From Desulfobulbaceae bacterium (GTDB lineage Bacteria; Desulfobacterota; Desulfobulbia; Desulfobulbales; Desulfocapsaceae), in NCBI GenBank assembly GCA_030632405.1, contig DAOVUU010000004.1:1-20354 (forward strand): a stretch of DNA of 20,354 nt. The letters run 5' to 3'. A program made the translations under genes and the position numbers. Positions 1 through 9,101 of this stretch are shown piece after piece. Each line of letters begins with the position of its first letter. Position 1 is the stretch's first letter. The notes below the pieces were generated by a model. That model was not told the origin of the DNA and made no database searches. It saw only the letters and a list, made by a program, of their open reading frames with translations.

Positions 1-2
1 CG

Positions 3-80
3 TCTCTTCAGGGATTGTCGGAATGTCTTTTGATTCTGGAGAAAGTAGAAGATATGAAAATCGAAAAAATGATAGAATGA
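3..80 (+). CDS. C-terminal fragment of upstream dcw gene (possibly ftsI)
   Basis: An open frame runs in from the left edge and stops with TGA at 78-80, which overlaps the ATG at 77 of the murE-murF gene (ATGA junction). This kind of overlap is typical of dcw operons and is the main support for a real gene tail. About 25 residues are visible. In many bacteria the gene before murE is ftsI, the division transpeptidase, sometimes ending in PASTA domains. The visible GLS-x(4)-L-x-x-L spacing is loosely PASTA-like, but the stretch is too short to identify. It may also be a chance open frame. Confidence 0.35.
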   Translation, partial: SLQGLSECLLILEKVEDMKIEKMIE

Positions 81-3000
81 CTGCAACTAAAACCATAACA
101 TCGTATCCGAGGACCTTGCAGACACTTCTTCAGGGAGTTGATCATACCTCTGTGAAGGACTGTTCCAGAGGAAGCAAAAAGGATATTTCTATCGATTTTG
201 TCACATCGGATTCAAGAAAGGTTCTTGCCGGGGCCCTTTTTGTGGCAATCAGAGGAGTAGAGTTTGATGGACATGATTTTGTCTCCGGCGCTCTTGCTAA
301 CGGGTGTGTGGCTGTCATCTGCGAGGCAGGGCGGGTTGATCGACATCAGCTGGGCGAGTGGGATGGTATCTTAATAGAAGTTGAAAACAGCGCCAAAGCT
401 TATGGGTTGATTGCTGCAAACTACTATGGCAGACCTGCAGAAAAACTGGTTCTCATAGGGGTTACCGGCACTAATGGAAAAACGACAGTCACCTTTTTAC
501 TGGAGCAGGTTCTTCTTCATGCCGGTTTGAAAGTGGGCGTCATTGGTACCGTAAATAATAGATATGTTGGACAAAATGGTGAGGAGGTGGTCTTGCCGAC
601 ACGGTTTACTACCCCTGAAGCATTGATGCTGCAGCAGCTTCTTCGTGAAATGGCAGATGCCGGAGTCCGCTATGTCATAATGGAGGTTTCATCCCACGCA
701 CTTACTCAGAACAGGATCAGTAATATTCGTTTTAAGGTGGCCGCATTCACTAATTTGTCCAGGGATCATCTTGATTACCACATCAGCATGGAAGACTATT
801 TTTCTGCAAAATTGAAGATCTTTACAGAGCATATGGCGGGAGATGGAACTGCAGTGTTACCGGTTGGCACTTCAGGAAGTGACGAGCAGGCATGGTATGC
901 GTCTCTGGTTGGCAGTTGCCGGAGATTCTGCAAAAATATTATTTATTGGGGGGATGGGGAAAACGCAGATATTCGACTGCTCGGATACGATTCAAGGCTC
1001 GAAAAAACAGTTCTGGATGTTCTTCTTAATGAAGGAAAAAAGATCAGACTCTGTTCACCCCTGGTTGGCAGGTTTAATATTGACAATTTATTGACTGTAT
1101 TTGGTCTCAGTTCCAGTCTGAAGATAGATTTGAATAGTGTTACAGGTGGGCTTGAAAAAGCTTTTGGGGCACCCGGGAGACTCGAAAGGGTTGTCGATTT
1201 ACTGGATGAGCCATTAAATGGACCGGTAGTCTTTGTTGATTATGCTCATACTCCTGATGCCTTGGAACAGGTCCTTTCCACCCTTGCATCATTGCCCCAT
1301 GGAGAACTGTTCTGTGTTTTTGGCTGTGGTGGTGACAGGGATAATGGTAAACGGCCTGTGATGGGAGAGATTGCAAGTCGTTTCAGTGACGTTGTGATCG
1401 TGACCGATGATAACCCCCGAACTGAGGATCCGAATCATGTTGTTGATCAGATTCTGGCCGGGATCAATATGACCGATTTCGATCAGAGGCCTGCCGAATC
1501 GTTGAAAAAGAGAAGAACCGGGAATAAGAGCGTTGTTGTCGAGCGAGACAGGGGAAATGCTGTCAGGCTAGCAATCACCTGTGCCGGTAGAGAAGATGTG
1601 GTGCTTATTGCGGGGAAGGGTCATGAGACTTATCAATTAAGTATCAGAGGAAGAAGATTTTTTGATGACATGCTGGAGGCTAAGAAGGTGTTCTGTTCGT
1701 GGACGAATAAGAGGATTGCGAAGAGCGTTGAGGGAAAAATATCAGGTGGTGGAAACAATGATCAACTGCTCGGAGAGGTGATAACTGACAGCAGACAGAC
1801 GAGTGAAAATTCGATTTTTGTTGCTCTTAAGGGGGAAAAATTCGATGGCCACGAGTTTGGATTTCAGGCTGTTGAAAATGGTGCAGCCTGTCTGCTTGTG
1901 GAACAGGAAATAGAACTGCCTGCAGGAACAGATGTCAGTCAGGTTGTTGTCTCCGATACATTGAAAGCACTTGGAGATATGGCAGCCTACAGGAGGAACC
2001 AGTTGGAAAAAGTCTGCAACCAGACTGTGATTGGTATAACAGGGAGTTGCGGAAAGACAACCGTAAAGGAAATGGTGGCTGCAATACTTCGGCGTAAATG
2101 GCCGGAAGGTCCAGAGTATCCGGAAGACTGCGTTCTTAAAACCCAGGGAAATTTTAATAATCTTATCGGTATGCCACTTTCCCTTTTGCCTCTCAATCTC
2201 AGTCATCGTGCGGCTGTTTTGGAGATGGGGATGAACCAGCCGGGGGAGTTGCGTCGTCTTGTAAAAATTGCAGATCCGGACATCAGCTGTATTGTTAATG
2301 TACATGGTGCACATCTTGAGGGACTCCATTCTATTGAGGGAGTTGCGAGGGCAAAGGAGGAACTTTTTGCAGGGACCAAAAAGAGCGGGATACTGGTTGT
2401 TAATCTCGATGATCCGAGGGTCAGCAGTCTTGCCGAAAAATACGAGCACGACAAAATAATGTTCACTGCTCTTGAGGAAAATCAGCATAAACAATCTGAT
2501 TTATGGGCAACTGATATTAATCTCAAAAAGACAGGAGTCATCACCTTCACACTGCATTATCATAAAGAAAAGGAAGATATTCATCTCTATGCGGCGGGAA
2601 TACATAATGTATCCAACGCAATGGCGGCAGCAGCAATTGCATGCAGCAGCGGCGCAAATATTCAGGAGATAGCCGCGGGTCTCGCAGATTTCAGGCCACC
2701 TGATAAGCGTATGGAGATGATGCGGGCGAAAGGCGGGTACGGTTTACTCAATGATACATACAACGCGAATCCCGCTTCCATGTCGGCCGGTTTGAAGACC
2801 TTGAAGCAGATGGCCGGAAAATCAAGTGCGGCGATTCTCGGGGATATGCTGGAACTCGGAGAAACAGCAGGGGAGGCGCATTATGAACTGGGACGATTAA
2901 TCGCCGAATTAGGGATAGAGCGTGTTGGTCTCATTGGGCAATTTAAAGAGGAAATCAGAAAGGGGGCTTTAGCCGGAGGTGCAGAGAGTGCACGTATTCG

Positions 3001-3142
3001 CCTTTTTGATGAGAAACAATTTGCTGTTGACTGGGTAAATGATCTCGTTGCTGAGAAAAAACTTGGACAAGATGACCTGCTCCTGGTAAAGGCTTCACGT
3101 GGTTTACGTTTTGAGACAATTGTGGCGGAGCTGGTACCATAA
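77..3142 (+). CDS. murE-murF: Fused UDP-MurNAc-tripeptide synthetase / UDP-MurNAc-pentapeptide synthetase (MurE-MurF)
   Basis: This is one continuous frame of about 1021 residues carrying two complete Mur ligases. The MurE half (about 1-545) adds the third amino acid to UDP-MurNAc-L-Ala-D-Glu. It shows the ATP loop GVTGTNGKTTV near 128, GCGGDRDNGKRP, the DNPR motif at 445-448 that marks meso-diaminopimelate use, and GKGHETYQ. The MurF half (about 560-1021) adds D-Ala-D-Ala. It shows a DSR-type N-terminal domain, a second ATP loop GITGSCGKTTV near 653, NDTYNANPASM near 892 and KASRGLRFE at the end. No stop or restart separates the halves, only a short Gly/Asn-containing linker. ATG 77 is preferred because it overlaps the upstream TGA; ATG 23 in the same frame would add 18 residues. 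Both enzymes are cytoplasmic and feed MraY, encoded next. Natural MurE-MurF fusions are known, for example in Bordetella. Confidence 0.95.
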   Translation: MTATKTITSYPRTLQTLLQGVDHTSVKDCSRGSKKDISIDFVTSDSRKVLAGALFVAIRGVEFDGHDFVSGALANGCVAVICEAGRVDRHQLGEWDGILIEVENSAKAYGLIAANYYGRPAEKLVLIGVTGTNGKTTVTFLLEQVLLHAGLKVGVIGTVNNRYVGQNGEEVVLPTRFTTPEALMLQQLLREMADAGVRYVIMEVSSHALTQNRISNIRFKVAAFTNLSRDHLDYHISMEDYFSAKLKIFTEHMAGDGTAVLPVGTSGSDEQAWYASLVGSCRRFCKNIIYWGDGENADIRLLGYDSRLEKTVLDVLLNEGKKIRLCSPLVGRFNIDNLLTVFGLSSSLKIDLNSVTGGLEKAFGAPGRLERVVDLLDEPLNGPVVFVDYAHTPDALEQVLSTLASLPHGELFCVFGCGGDRDNGKRPVMGEIASRFSDVVIVTDDNPRTEDPNHVVDQILAGINMTDFDQRPAESLKKRRTGNKSVVVERDRGNAVRLAITCAGREDVVLIAGKGHETYQLSIRGRRFFDDMLEAKKVFCSWTNKRIAKSVEGKISGGGNNDQLLGEVITDSRQTSENSIFVALKGEKFDGHEFGFQAVENGAACLLVEQEIELPAGTDVSQVVVSDTLKALGDMAAYRRNQLEKVCNQTVIGITGSCGKTTVKEMVAAILRRKWPEGPEYPEDCVLKTQGNFNNLIGMPLSLLPLNLSHRAAVLEMGMNQPGELRRLVKIADPDISCIVNVHGAHLEGLHSIEGVARAKEELFAGTKKSGILVVNLDDPRVSSLAEKYEHDKIMFTALEENQHKQSDLWATDINLKKTGVITFTLHYHKEKEDIHLYAAGIHNVSNAMAAAAIACSSGANIQEIAAGLADFRPPDKRMEMMRAKGGYGLLNDTYNANPASMSAGLKTLKQMAGKSSAAILGDMLELGETAGEAHYELGRLIAELGIERVGLIGQFKEEIRKGALAGGAESARIRLFDEKQFAVDWVNDLVAEKKLGQDDLLLVKASRGLRFETIVAELVP

Positions 3143-3176
3143 GAGCCTGCCCGTGTTCATGTCCTGGATGTATATT

Positions 3177-3205
3177 TTGTTTATGTAATATCAAATAGTT
3201 ACTAT
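3177..3205 (+). promoter_or_regulatory. Candidate promoter in front of mraY
   Basis: The 72-bp gap after murE-murF is AT-rich. It holds TTGTTT (3177-3182), a 17-bp spacer, and TACTAT (3200-3205), a weak match to a sigma70 promoter. Transcription would begin around 3212, only a few bases before the mraY ATG at 3215, so the message would be nearly leaderless. No Shine-Dalgarno sequence precedes that ATG, which fits this idea. The match is weak and AT-rich DNA gives such hits by chance. Confidence 0.25.
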
Positions 3206-3214
3206 ATATTTATT

Positions 3215-4294
3215 ATGTTATATCATTTTCTTTATCCATTGAATACCGTTTTTTCAGGATTTAATGTTTTTCGGTATATAACCCTTCGCTCAATTGGGGG
3301 AGCGGTTACAGCGTTTCTTGTTGTTCTCATTCTTGGCCCGTATTTTATCCGCATGATGAAGCGGTTTCAGATCGGTCAAGTGGTTCGTGACGATGGTCCG
3401 GCAACACATCTGGCAAAGCAGGGTGTACCCACAATGGGAGGATTACTCATTCTTTTTGCCATTACGACGGCGACGATTTTGTGGGTTCGTCTTGATAACC
3501 CTCTTGTCTGGCTGGGATTATTTGTCACGTTGTTTTATGGCGGTATTGGTTTCGTTGATGATTACTGGAAAATAAAAAAACAGAACTCAAAGGGACTGAG
3601 TGCGAAAGGGAAGCTCCTGTTGCAGGCAGTCGGTGGTTCAGTTGTTGGCCTGTTTATCTATTTTCATCCGGGTTTTGATGGCCATTTGAGTATTCCGTTC
3701 CTGAAAAATTTTCAGCCGGATCTTGGTTGGTTTTATGTGATATTTGCAGTGGTTGTAATTATTGGAGCGTCGAATGCAGTTAACCTTACGGACGGTCTGG
3801 ATGGTCTTGCGGCAGGGCCTACCATTGTGACAGCTGCAGTTTATCTGGTTTTTTCGTATCTGGCCGGTCATGTTGTACTGGCAGAATACCTTCAGCTGCC
3901 ATATGTCGCCGGCAGTGGTGAACTGGCTGTCTTCTGTGGTGCAATATTTGGGGGGTGCCTTGGCTTTCTCTGGTTCAATGCGTTTCCAGCCCAGATGTTT
4001 ATGGGCGATGTAGGCTCTCTTGCCCTGGGGGGTGCCCTGGGATCAATTGCAATTATCATTAAGCAGGAATTTTTACTGGCTATAGTTGGTGGAATCTTCG
4101 TGATGGAAGCACTATCAGTCATTATGCAGGTAGGCTATTTTAAAATAACCCACGGCAAAAGAATTTTTCTGATGGCCCCTTTTCATCATCACTTTGAAAA
4201 AAAAGGGTGGCATGAGCCGAAGGTGGTTGTCAGGTTCTGGATTGTATCCATCATTCTCGGGCTTTTGGCAGTTGCTACACTGAAGTTGAGATAG
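3215..4294 (+). CDS. mraY: Phospho-N-acetylmuramoyl-pentapeptide transferase MraY
   Basis: This inner-membrane enzyme transfers phospho-MurNAc-pentapeptide from UDP to undecaprenyl phosphate, giving lipid I. The 359-residue length and many hydrophobic helices match the family's ten-segment fold. The N-terminus MLYHFLYPL...FSGFNVFRYIT is family-typical and fixes the start at 3215. Visible active-site features are the Asp pair at 115-116 (FVDDYWK), NLTDGLDGLA with an Asp at 193, and the histidine triad PFHHHFE at 324-326. It is separated from murE-murF by 72 bp and lacks an obvious ribosome binding site. Its stop (TAG 4292-4294) overlaps the GTG start of murD by one base, indicating coupled translation. 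Confidence 0.97.
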   Translation: MLYHFLYPLNTVFSGFNVFRYITLRSIGGAVTAFLVVLILGPYFIRMMKRFQIGQVVRDDGPATHLAKQGVPTMGGLLILFAITTATILWVRLDNPLVWLGLFVTLFYGGIGFVDDYWKIKKQNSKGLSAKGKLLLQAVGGSVVGLFIYFHPGFDGHLSIPFLKNFQPDLGWFYVIFAVVVIIGASNAVNLTDGLDGLAAGPTIVTAAVYLVFSYLAGHVVLAEYLQLPYVAGSGELAVFCGAIFGGCLGFLWFNAFPAQMFMGDVGSLALGGALGSIAIIIKQEFLLAIVGGIFVMEALSVIMQVGYFKITHGKRIFLMAPFHHHFEKKGWHEPKVVVRFWIVSIILGLLAVATLKLR

Positions 4295-5661
4295 TGGGTA
4301 ACAGACTGCAAATATTGCCCGGGGTAAAGGTTGCCGTATTGGGACTTGGCGTATCCGGGAGGGCAGCTGTTAAGTATGCTTTACTGCAGGGAGCAGAAGT
4401 TTTTGTTTCTGATATCAGGTCAAAAGAAGAGCTGACAGCCCAGGAAGCAGATTTATTCGGTACAGCTGGGATCCACTGGGAGACAGGAAAACATACTGCA
4501 CAGTTCCTGGCCCAAGCCGATATGGTTATTATAAGTCCGGGGATCAGCATCATTTCCCCACTGATGGATGACCTGCGGTTCAGATCCATACCCATTGTCG
4601 GTGAACTGGCTTTTGCTGAAGCTGCGATAAGTAAGCCTATAGTTGCCGTTACCGGTACAAATGGGAAAACAACTGTCACCACACTTGTTGGAGAGTTACT
4701 GAAAAAGGCTGGAAAACGAGTTTTTATTGGCGGCAATATCGGCATTTCACTTTTTGATTATCTCTGTGATCCGGAGGGGATCGATGTTATTGTTCTGGAG
4801 GTATCCAGTTTTCAGCTGGAAACCGCCGGGGATTTCTCCCCTGATATAGCAATATTACTTAATGTCAGCCCGGATCATCTTGACCGGCATGGAAATTTCA
4901 GAAAATATTGTGAAGCAAAAATGAAAATATTTTCCCACCAGAGAAAGGGGGATGTGGCAATTATAAACGGTGATGACCCTCACTGCAGACAATTGTTGGA
5001 GAATATTTTACCGGATAGTTTGTTTTTTGGTGTTGATGAAAAATTTGAGGCTGGGATATCAGGCCGCGATGTTGTATTGTATCCGGGCAGTGAAAAGGAG
5101 ATTTACCGTCCCGGGTCAACTTCGCTAAAAAATCGTATAGGCCTGTATAACAGCGCGCCTGCCATCATTGCCGCAAAATTGCTTGGCTGTTCACAGTCGC
5201 AGATTCAAACTGTACTGGATACGTTTTCATCTTTGGAACACCGGATGGAATATGTTGCAAATGTCGGGGGCGTCACCTATTACAATGATTCAAAGGCGAC
5301 CAATACGGGGGCGGTTGCTGCTGCCCTCAGCCAGCTTGAAGAAAAGGTAGTTTTAATAGCTGGCGGGCGTGATAAGGGAGATGATTATGGTCTGCTGAGG
5401 CAGAGTGTGTCTGAACATGTGAAGACGCTGATTGTAATTGGTGAATCTGCCGACAGTATTGAGGAGGCTCTTCGAGGGACGGCGGATATCGTAAGGGCGG
5501 AATCAATGAAAGATGCGGTACGAAAGGCTGCAGAGATTGCCGATGTGGGAGATTCAGTTCTCCTTTCTCCTGCCTGTGCAAGTTTTGACATGTTTACCGG
5601 ATATGGTCAACGGGGAAAGGTATTTAAAAGGGAAGTGGAAGCACTCGGAAAACCTGGGTAG
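4294..5661 (+). CDS. murD: UDP-N-acetylmuramoyl-L-alanine--D-glutamate ligase MurD
   Basis: This cytoplasmic Mur ligase adds D-Glu to UDP-MurNAc-L-Ala. The 455-residue product has an N-terminal Rossmann motif (VLGLGVSGRAA, about 15-25), the ATP loop VTGTNGKTTVT near 119-129, GGNIGISL, SSFQLE, LNVSPDHLDRH, NDSKATNTGA and the C-terminal LLSPACASFDMF. The start is the GTG at 4294, which shares its G with the mraY stop codon. The next gene, murG, begins 14 bp after the stop. In most bacteria ftsW lies at exactly this junction; here there is no room for it. Confidence 0.97.
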   Translation: MGNRLQILPGVKVAVLGLGVSGRAAVKYALLQGAEVFVSDIRSKEELTAQEADLFGTAGIHWETGKHTAQFLAQADMVIISPGISIISPLMDDLRFRSIPIVGELAFAEAAISKPIVAVTGTNGKTTVTTLVGELLKKAGKRVFIGGNIGISLFDYLCDPEGIDVIVLEVSSFQLETAGDFSPDIAILLNVSPDHLDRHGNFRKYCEAKMKIFSHQRKGDVAIINGDDPHCRQLLENILPDSLFFGVDEKFEAGISGRDVVLYPGSEKEIYRPGSTSLKNRIGLYNSAPAIIAAKLLGCSQSQIQTVLDTFSSLEHRMEYVANVGGVTYYNDSKATNTGAVAAALSQLEEKVVLIAGGRDKGDDYGLLRQSVSEHVKTLIVIGESADSIEEALRGTADIVRAESMKDAVRKAAEIADVGDSVLLSPACASFDMFTGYGQRGKVFKREVEALGKPG

Positions 5662-5667
5662 AGGAGA
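5661..5667 (+). promoter_or_regulatory. Ribosome binding site of murG
   Basis: GAGGAG begins at the last base of the murD stop codon and lies about nine bases before the GTG at 5676. It is the strongest Shine-Dalgarno match among the mur genes here and supports the GTG as the murG start. Confidence 0.7.
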
Positions 5668-5675
5668 AAGAGCAA

Positions 5676-6785
5676 GTGGCCAGCGGAGGTAAGCCAATTC
5701 GGTTGTTATTGACTGGAGGAGGAACCGGTGGTCATCTGTTTCCGGCTGTTGCAACAGCCCAGGAGTTTGAGCGGCAGAGGCCGGGGACCGAGATACTGTT
5801 TGTCGGCACCCGTCGTAAAATGGATACCGAGAGTCTGGCTGCATACGGTTTCAGCAGTGAGTCTATTGTCAGTTATGGGTTGAAGGGAAAGTCCATTACA
5901 CAGCTTTTCAAGGCAGTAGTGACACTTCCACTTTCGTACGTTCAGGCGGTTAAAATAATCAGGAAATTTAATCCTGACATGATTTTAGGGGTTGGTGGTT
6001 ATGTTACCGGTCCCGTTGTTGCCGCCGGTAAAAGTTGTGGAATTCCGACGCTTATACATGAACAGAATTCGATTCCGGGGCTGGCGAATCGTAAACTGGG
6101 AAAAATCGTTGACAGAATATGCCTTTCTTTGCCGGGCAGTGAGGTCCATTTTCCTGCCGATAAAATAGTTCACACCGGAAATCCTGTCCGAAAGAATATT
6201 CTTGATCTTCTAGGGGAAAAAAGAACAGGGGGAAAACCGGAAAAGCCTACTCTGCTCGTGCTCGGCGGGAGCCAGGGAGCTCAAATGGTGAATAAGCTGG
6301 TAACAGAGGCTTTTCTTTTACATGGCCTGTCTTCAAAAGTGAATCTGATACATCAGACAGGAGAAAAGGATGCTGCAGAGGTCTTGAAGCTTTACGAAAA
6401 TGGTGGCATAAAAGCGAAAGTAAAACCCTTTTTTAAGAGGATGGACAAGGTGTACGAACAAACAGATCTGCTGGTGTCGAGAGCGGGCGCAACTACTTTA
6501 TCAGAGATATCTGTCCTTGGAAAACCTGCAATTTTAATTCCTTATCCTTATGCAGCTGATAATCATCAGACCAAAAACGGTGAATATTATGTGCAGGGAG
6601 GAGGGGCATTGCTCTATCAGGAGAAAGACATATCAGGAGTTGGTCTGGCCAGGTGCATAGATGAACTCGCCTCTGATCCAGAACGACTGGAGACGATGGG
6701 AGCCGCAATGAGGGAACTTTCATTTCCTGATGCGGCTGAAAGGATTGTGGCCTGCTGCCTTGAGACAATTAATACCTCCCACTGA
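5676..6785 (+). CDS. murG: Undecaprenyldiphospho-muramoylpentapeptide beta-N-acetylglucosaminyltransferase MurG
   Basis: MurG is a peripheral membrane GT-B glycosyltransferase that adds GlcNAc from UDP-GlcNAc to lipid I, making lipid II. The 369-residue product begins with the donor/acceptor loop [11 protein letters not shown] (about 14-24). Further motifs are [23 protein letters not shown], the second glycine loop [18 protein letters not shown] and the UDP-GlcNAc-binding segment [10 protein letters not shown]. Start is a GTG with a good GAGGAG upstream. It sits 14 bp after murD and 2 bp before murC, inside the dcw operon. Confidence 0.97.
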   Translation: MASGGKPIRLLLTGGGTGGHLFPAVATAQEFERQRPGTEILFVGTRRKMDTESLAAYGFSSESIVSYGLKGKSITQLFKAVVTLPLSYVQAVKIIRKFNPDMILGVGGYVTGPVVAAGKSCGIPTLIHEQNSIPGLANRKLGKIVDRICLSLPGSEVHFPADKIVHTGNPVRKNILDLLGEKRTGGKPEKPTLLVLGGSQGAQMVNKLVTEAFLLHGLSSKVNLIHQTGEKDAAEVLKLYENGGIKAKVKPFFKRMDKVYEQTDLLVSRAGATTLSEISVLGKPAILIPYPYAADNHQTKNGEYYVQGGGALLYQEKDISGVGLARCIDELASDPERLETMGAAMRELSFPDAAERIVACCLETINTSH

Positions 6786-6787
6786 AA

Positions 6788-8164
6788 ATGCATTGGAAAA
6801 CTAAACACATACACTTTGTCGGGATCGGTGGAATTGGAATGAGTGGTATTGCTGAGTTGCTGTTGAATCTTGGTTACAAGGTTTCCGGATCTGATCTGGG
6901 TAGTTCTTCAATTACTGAAAAGTTACAAAACCAGGGTGGAATAATCTTTAAAGGCCACAGGGGACAATGGGTGGATGGTGCCGATGTAGTTGTCACATCC
7001 TCGGCTATCCCTGCCACCAATCCCGAAGTTGAAAAGGCCCTGGCAATGCATATTCCAGTTATTCAGCGTGCGGAAATGCTGGCTGAATTGATGAGATTGA
7101 AAAAATATGGCATTGCTGTTGCCGGCAGCCACGGTAAAACTTCCACAACTGCGATGGTAAGCTGGATGCTGGCAGACGGAGGTTTGGATCCGACTATTGT
7201 AATAGGTGGTAAGGTCGATGCACTGGGGGGAAATGCAAAACTTGGACAAGGTGAATTTCTGGTGGCTGAAGCCGACGAAAGCGATGGTTCCTTTCTCAGG
7301 CTTTCTCCAGTATTGGAGGTCATAACAAATATTGACCTTGAACACCTTGACTATTACAGGGATATTGACCATATAAAAGAAACTTTTCTGGAATTTATCG
7401 AAAAAGTGCCTTTTTATGGCGCCGTTATAGTCTGTCTGGATGATGCGAATATAGCGGATATTCTCCCAAAAATAAAAAAACGTACGATTACCTACGGTTT
7501 GACTTCCCAGGCAGACATTTATGGGGAAAATGTTGTTTTTGAGGACGGAAAGGTTCACTTTACTGTGAAAAAAGACGGGAAGGAAATCGGAACCCTTTCT
7601 ATCGTCCCACCGGGAAAACACAATGTGTATAATGCCCTGGCAGCGGTTTGTGTCGGGCTGGAACTTCAGATTCCATTTACTATTATTCAGGCGGGACTGG
7701 AAAGTTTTGAGGGTGTCCAGCGTAGAATGCAGAAGAAGGGAAGTTATAAGGAAATTACAGTGGTTGATGACTATGGACATCATCCCACTGAAATCAGGGC
7801 AACTTTGTCCGCAATAAAAGATGCGTGGCCGGATAAACGGCTGGTAGTCCTTTTTCAGCCACACAGGTATACAAGGACTAAAGCCCTGTTCAAGGAGTTT
7901 CAGACTTGCTTTCATAAAGCAGACCTTTTAGTTATGACTGATATTTATGCAGCAAGTGAATCTCCCATTGCAGGTGTTACAGGTGCTGGATTACTTGAGG
8001 CGACAAAAAATCATGGTCAAAGACACACTCTGTACATTGAAGAGGTCGAGGGTATGGCTGCAGAGCTGCTGCCTCATCTGCGGGAAGGAGATCTTGTGTT
8101 GACGCTCGGAGCGGGGAATATTGTCAAGGCAGGAGAAGATTTGCTGGACGCATTGGCAGCATAG
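6788..8164 (+). CDS. murC: UDP-N-acetylmuramate--L-alanine ligase MurC
   Basis: MurC is the first cytoplasmic Mur ligase and joins L-Ala to UDP-MurNAc. The 458-residue length is normal. Motifs in order are the N-terminal nucleotide fold [15 protein letters not shown], the ATP loop [10 protein letters not shown] near 112 (the MurC form, with His in place of the Asn seen in MurD/E), [31 protein letters not shown] and FQPHRYTR. The ATG start lies two bases after the murG stop. It is followed by murB after 13 bases. Confidence 0.97.
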   Translation: MHWKTKHIHFVGIGGIGMSGIAELLLNLGYKVSGSDLGSSSITEKLQNQGGIIFKGHRGQWVDGADVVVTSSAIPATNPEVEKALAMHIPVIQRAEMLAELMRLKKYGIAVAGSHGKTSTTAMVSWMLADGGLDPTIVIGGKVDALGGNAKLGQGEFLVAEADESDGSFLRLSPVLEVITNIDLEHLDYYRDIDHIKETFLEFIEKVPFYGAVIVCLDDANIADILPKIKKRTITYGLTSQADIYGENVVFEDGKVHFTVKKDGKEIGTLSIVPPGKHNVYNALAAVCVGLELQIPFTIIQAGLESFEGVQRRMQKKGSYKEITVVDDYGHHPTEIRATLSAIKDAWPDKRLVVLFQPHRYTRTKALFKEFQTCFHKADLLVMTDIYAASESPIAGVTGAGLLEATKNHGQRHTLYIEEVEGMAAELLPHLREGDLVLTLGAGNIVKAGEDLLDALAA

Positions 8165-8165
8165 T

Positions 8166-8171
8166 GAAGGA
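8166..8171 (+). promoter_or_regulatory. Ribosome binding site deciding the murB start
   Basis: GAAGGA lies six bases before the ATG at 8178, directly after the murC stop. It favours 8178 over the in-frame ATG at 8121 inside murC. Confidence 0.6.
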
Positions 8172-8177
8172 AAAACA

Positions 8178-9101
8178 ATGAATATCTCTCAGAAAGAAAC
8201 TCTTGCAGCTCTTGTTTCACAGCCAGTGAAATGGAATTGTCTGCTAAATCAGTATACCTCATTTTCCATTGGTGGACCTGCTGAAGCTGTTGTTACGGTC
8301 GACAGGAGAGAGGAACTTCCCTGTTTGCTGAGTTTTTTTATGAAAGAGAAAATGCAGTGGCAGATTATTGGTCGGGGAACCAACCTGCTGATTAAGGACA
8401 ATGGCTTTCCAGGCGTGGTATTAATATTGGGTAAAGAGTACCGGGGGATTTCACATAACGCTGAAGACAGCCGGAACAATATTGCGATAAAGGCAGGGGG
8501 TGGATGCAGTCTTGGCCGCCTTTCATTGAACTGTATTGACCGAGGCCTCGCCGGGCTGGAGTTTGCCTGTGGTATTCCGGGGACCGTTGGAGGGTCTGTC
8601 ATTATGAACGCCGGCGCCTGGGGAGATGAACTGGCTGCAAAAATAGGAAGTGTCACTCTTGTGACCGCAGCAGGAGAACAGACAATAGTCAGAAAGGATC
8701 TGGATTTTGGTTATAGATGTTGGAATAATTATGGAAAGTTTGGCGACAGGGCAGTTGTCACAGAGGTTGTGTTCGAGTTACGTCAAGGGGATCCGGAAAG
8801 AATAAGAGAACGCTGTCGATTTATTCAGGAGCAAAGAAGAGAAAATCAGCCTAAGGGCTATGCAAATGCTGGATCATTTTTTAAAAATCCGGTAAATGAC
8901 AGTGCAGGCAGATTGATTGAGGCGAGTGGCTTGAAGGGAACAAAAATGGGGGGGGCGATGGTGTCTGAAAAACACGCCAATTTTTTTGTTAATTATGCAG
9001 ATGCAACTGCTGCAGATGTCATCTCACTGATGCGCAATGTACAGAAGAAAGTGAAAAAAGATTGTGGAATAGATCTCGAACCCGAAGTGCATTTTTTTTG
9101 A
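8178..9101 (+). CDS. murB: UDP-N-acetylenolpyruvoylglucosamine reductase MurB
   Basis: This FAD-dependent enzyme reduces UDP-GlcNAc-enolpyruvate to UDP-MurNAc using NADPH. The 307-residue product shows YTSFSIGGPAE, the FAD loop GRGTNLL, FACGIPGTVGGSVIMNAGAWG-type signature (split here across about 125-150), AGSFFKNP with the catalytic Ser, and a C-terminal LEPEVHFF with the catalytic Glu. Its length fits the shorter type II MurB class rather than the longer E. coli form. ATG 8178 has a GAAGGA site; an in-frame ATG at 8121 would put 19 extra residues inside murC and is less likely. The TGA (9099-9101) abuts the ftsQ start directly. A ddl gene, often next, is absent. Confidence 0.95.
   Translation: MNISQKETLAALVSQPVKWNCLLNQYTSFSIGGPAEAVVTVDRREELPCLLSFFMKEKMQWQIIGRGTNLLIKDNGFPGVVLILGKEYRGISHNAEDSRNNIAIKAGGGCSLGRLSLNCIDRGLAGLEFACGIPGTVGGSVIMNAGAWGDELAAKIGSVTLVTAAGEQTIVRKDLDFGYRCWNNYGKFGDRAVVTEVVFELRQGDPERIRERCRFIQEQRRENQPKGYANAGSFFKNPVNDSAGRLIEASGLKGTKMGGAMVSEKHANFFVNYADATAADVISLMRNVQKKVKKDCGIDLEPEVHFF

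Noticed and set aside
23..76. Extra 18 N-terminal residues on MurE-MurF from ATG 23
   Set aside because: ATG 77 overlaps the upstream TGA, and the extra residues are charged and unlike MurE N-termini; kept only as an alternative.
1742..2494. Antisense open frame (250 codons) opposite the MurF half
   Set aside because: Composition has no family pattern; it mirrors the codon usage of a confidently coding sense strand.
6923..7915. Long antisense open frame (330 codons) opposite murC
   Set aside because: It lies wholly within murC on the other strand, has no recognisable domain, and murC is clearly coding.
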